This document shows, in pieces, positions 62,039 through 64,000 of a stretch of 64,000 nt of DNA. The first letter of the stretch is position 1; the number at the start of each line of letters is the position of its first letter. The notes beneath the pieces are model-generated. The model saw nothing but the letters and a program-made list of their open reading frames with translations. It did no database searches and had not been told where the DNA came from. A program made the translations under genes and the position numbers. Source of the stretch: Comamonas koreensis (GTDB lineage Bacteria; Pseudomonadota; Gammaproteobacteria; Burkholderiales; Burkholderiaceae_C); NCBI RefSeq assembly GCF_021026195.1, contig NZ_JAJNCT010000010.1, forward strand, positions 62,001 to 126,000, given 5' to 3'.

Positions 62039-62680
62039 ATGACGACCGAGACATTGACCAGCCGGCTGACTATTTTCCAGGGCCACCAGCGCCTGCTGCA
62101 AGCCGACCGCCTGACGGTGCTGCGCTATCTGCAAAACCATGATGAACTGCACCCCGGCGGCAGTCTTACGCCCTTGTGGGTGTTTGATGACCTCTCCGGC
62201 CTGCGGCTGGATTTGAACTGGCGCTCGGAACTGGCACCGGCCCTGCAGCCTGCGGCCCCGCTGGATGATGCAGCCCCTGCAACCGCCGCCCCAGCTGCAG
62301 CAGCCGTTGAAGCGGCACCCCACAGCCGCACTGCACGCGCCGTGGGACGCCCCAAACTGGGCGTGGTCTCGCGCGAGGTCACTTTGCTACCCCGCCACTG
62401 GGAGTGGCTCAACCGCCAGCCCGGCGGTGCCTCAGCCGCGTTGCGCCGTTTGATAGACGACGCGCGTAATGCCCATGCCCAGCAGGATTCACAGCGTGCG
62501 GCGACCGAGGCCACCTACCAGTTCATGCAGGCCATGGCCGGCGATCTGCCCGGTTTTGACGAAGCCTGCCGCGCGCTGTTTGCCCACAAGCAATCGGCGT
62601 TTCTGCTGCAGACCCAGGCCTGGCCGGATGATGTACAAGCTTATCTGCACCAGCTCAGCCGCCCCATCTGGCCGGTTTAA
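62039..62680 (+). CDS. DUF2239-family protein
   Basis: The 213-residue protein matches DUF2239: LTIFQGHQRLLQADRLTVLR at the N-terminus, FDDLSGLRLDLNWRSELAPA, GRPKLGVVSREVTLLPRHWE with WLNRQPGGASAALRRLIDDA, and a C-terminal FMQAMAGDLPGFDEACRALF. The middle is an Ala/Pro-rich linker of about 30 residues. GRPKLGVVSREVTLLPRHW is similar to a ribbon-helix-helix or MetJ/Arc-like segment, so DNA binding is possible, but function is unknown. A GTG two codons upstream (62033) could also serve. The AT-rich 60 bp before the gene probably hold its promoter. Confidence 0.78.
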   Translation: MTTETLTSRLTIFQGHQRLLQADRLTVLRYLQNHDELHPGGSLTPLWVFDDLSGLRLDLNWRSELAPALQPAAPLDDAAPATAAPAAAAVEAAPHSRTARAVGRPKLGVVSREVTLLPRHWEWLNRQPGGASAALRRLIDDARNAHAQQDSQRAATEATYQFMQAMAGDLPGFDEACRALFAHKQSAFLLQTQAWPDDVQAYLHQLSRPIWPV

Positions 62681-62721
62681 GCACCCACCCGCTGCCCTCC
62701 CGATTTTGCACCCTCCCTCCG

Positions 62722-64000
62722 ATGTCCCTGTCCATCCCCTCACCCCAGGCTGCGCCGCCCGCCCCGCCTGTACGCCCCCTTTGGCAAGTCTTCATGGTGT
62801 TTCTCGGCCCCATGCTGCTGTCCAACATCCTGCAGTCACTCTCGGGCACGCTCAACAGCATGTTTCTGGGCCAGATGATGGGAGTCAAGGCGCTCGCCGC
62901 CGTCGCGGCCTTCTTCCCGGTCATGTTTGTCTTTATTGCGTTTGTCATCGGCCTGGGGGCTGGCGCCTCGGTGCTGATCGGCCAGGCCTGGGGTGCGGGC
63001 CAACCTGACAAGGTGCGCGCCATCGCCGGCACCACCTTGATGACCGGGCTGGTCATGGGCGCAGTCGTGGCGCTGTTTGGCGGCCTGTTTACACAGCCCA
63101 TCATGCGCATGCTGGGCACGCCGGCCGACATTCTGGAGCAGGCCACCATCTACTCGCGCATCGTGCTGCTGGGCATGCCAGGGCTGTTCATCTTTTTGCT
63201 GTTCACCTCGCTGCTGCGCGGGGTGGGCGACACGCTCACGCCCATGTGGTCGCTGATCGTGTCCACCGGCATCGGCCTGGTCAGCACGCCGGCACTGATC
63301 TCCGGCTGGGGCGGCCTGCCGCGCCTGGGCGTGGCCAGCGCCGGGGTGTCGATGATCCTGGGCTTCAGCATCGCCCTGGTCTGGCTGACGGTGCAGCTGC
63401 GCCGCAAGCGCAGCGTGCTGGCACCCAATAGGGCCCTGTTGCACTCCATGCGCCCGGATTGGGGCTTGCTGCGCGGCGTACTGCGCGTGGGTATCCCCAC
63501 CGGCGTGCTGATGATCGCCACCTCGCTGGCCGGCCTGGTCGTCCTGTCGCTGATCAACGGATTTGGATCCAACGCCACCGCCGCCTACGGCGCCGTGAAC
63601 CAGATCAATGCGTTCGCGCAGTTTCCGCTGATCTCGATCGCCATCACCGCCTCCATCCTGGCCGCCCAGTCGATCGGCGCCGGCCGCAGCGAACGCCTGC
63701 CCGCCATTGCGCGTACAGCGATGCAGATCAACTTGGCCATCGGGGGCGCCACCGCGTTGCTCGGCACCCTCTTCGCCAGGCCTTTGCTGTCGATCTTCAT
63801 CACCGATCAGGAGGTGCTGCATGTGGCCGTGGAACTGCTGCGCATTGTGCTGTGGAGTGGCCTGCTGTTTGGCGCCTTCGCGTCCCTGGCAGCGCTGATG
63901 CGTGCCAGTGGCGATGTGCTGATCCCCACGTTGATCACCATCGGCGTGATTGCCACGCTGGAGCTGCCGCTGGCCTGGCTGTTCAGCCGCCACTTTGGCC
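62722..64000 (+). CDS. MATE-family multidrug efflux transporter (3' end outside window)
   Basis: A frame opens with ATG at 62722 and stays open to the window edge (426 codons visible). The translation starts MSLSIPSPQAAPPAPPVRPL and continues with FLGPMLLSNILQSLSGTLNS, FLGQMMGVKALAAVAAFFPV, a GAGASVLIGQAWGAGQPDKV stretch and INGFGSNATAAYGAVNQINA, all classic MATE (MatE) features with repeated 6-helix halves. MATE proteins use Na+ or H+ gradients to export cationic drugs. The gene starts 41 bp after the DUF2239 gene. The end is cut off about 30-60 residues short of the usual length. Confidence 0.9.
   Translation, partial: MSLSIPSPQAAPPAPPVRPLWQVFMVFLGPMLLSNILQSLSGTLNSMFLGQMMGVKALAAVAAFFPVMFVFIAFVIGLGAGASVLIGQAWGAGQPDKVRAIAGTTLMTGLVMGAVVALFGGLFTQPIMRMLGTPADILEQATIYSRIVLLGMPGLFIFLLFTSLLRGVGDTLTPMWSLIVSTGIGLVSTPALISGWGGLPRLGVASAGVSMILGFSIALVWLTVQLRRKRSVLAPNRALLHSMRPDWGLLRGVLRVGIPTGVLMIATSLAGLVVLSLINGFGSNATAAYGAVNQINAFAQFPLISIAITASILAAQSIGAGRSERLPAIARTAMQINLAIGGATALLGTLFARPLLSIFITDQEVLHVAVELLRIVLWSGLLFGAFASLAALMRASGDVLIPTLITIGVIATLELPLAWLFSRHFG

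Noticed and set aside
1..64000. CRISPR arrays, prophage, rRNA operons, complete insertion sequences, toxin-antitoxin or restriction-modification loci
   Set aside because: No spaced direct repeats, integrases, transposases, phage structural genes or rRNA-like segments were seen on either strand.

Overview
This window is a GC-rich, gene-dense chromosomal segment of a betaproteobacterium. It most likely comes from the Comamonadaceae and looks Comamonas-like. The evidence is the block acnB / mdh / GntR / sdhCDAB-sdhE-gltA, the EarP/EF-P pair with Arg32, a Bug-family (TctC) solute-binding protein beside CoA-transferase and acyl-CoA dehydrogenase genes, and tRNA and hup/ppiD neighbours typical of that group. 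There is no CRISPR array, rRNA operon, prophage or intact insertion sequence.

Layout. 1-3.4 kb: the end of an Anbu proteasome-like protease, an IclR and a LysR regulator, and a secreted nuclease. 3.5-8.5 kb: a LysR-controlled acyl-CoA module (CoA transferase, Bug protein, AidB-like dehydrogenase). 8.5-12.1 kb: a nucleotidyltransferase, a bacterioferritin lacking the usual haem methionine, yhhQ behind a candidate preQ1-I riboswitch, a small gene behind two LexA boxes, and a 159-bp palindromic MITE-like element. 12.3-24.7 kb: the TCA-cycle block. AcnB, a Lys/Ala-rich exported protein, a CitE-like lyase, trans-aconitate methyltransferase and malate dehydrogenase run leftward. A GntR regulator, succinate dehydrogenase, its flavinylation factor and citrate synthase run rightward. 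24.8-31.6 kb: a lipid A phosphoethanolamine transferase, a radical SAM gene with a near-consensus SOS box at its start codon, rnk, an acyltransferase, a GbsR/MarR regulator, a SUKH-like protein and a DUF1439 protein. 31.7-39.8 kb: nitronate monooxygenase, acyl-CoA dehydrogenase, etfBA, a mechanosensitive channel, enoyl-CoA hydratase and an HDAC-like amidohydrolase. 39.9-46.8 kb: the MoxR/DUF58/transglutaminase operon, mltB, a small heat-shock protein and tsaD. 46.9-52.0 kb: a YidB-like protein with an EF-hand tail, ybiB, cobA, a GlpQ-like lipoprotein that has lost its catalytic residues, a thioesterase and a stand-alone FHA protein. 52.5-64 kb: tRNA-His, ppiD, tRNA-Val, hup, pgsA, uvrC, a second CoA transferase, earP, efp, a DUF2239 protein and a truncated MATE transporter.

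How the genes work together. The central theme is oxidative carbon metabolism. CoA esters and fatty or branched acids are activated and dehydrogenated, electrons pass through ETF, and carbon enters the TCA block, where Tam removes the aconitase inhibitor trans-aconitate. The second theme is stress and quality control (uvrC, two LexA-box loci, Hsp20, PpiD, Bfr, EptA-like enzyme).

The most unusual observations are: two separate LexA-box genes that both appear to lack a ribosome-binding site; the preQ1-I-like leader of yhhQ; the symmetric foldback element abutting the stop codon of the small SOS gene; the Met52-to-Thr bacterioferritin; the catalytically dead GlpQ-like lipoprotein; and a strong terminator in the ppiD leader with almost no room for a promoter after it. 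All family assignments are from reading the sequence and from memory of the families; no database search was run.
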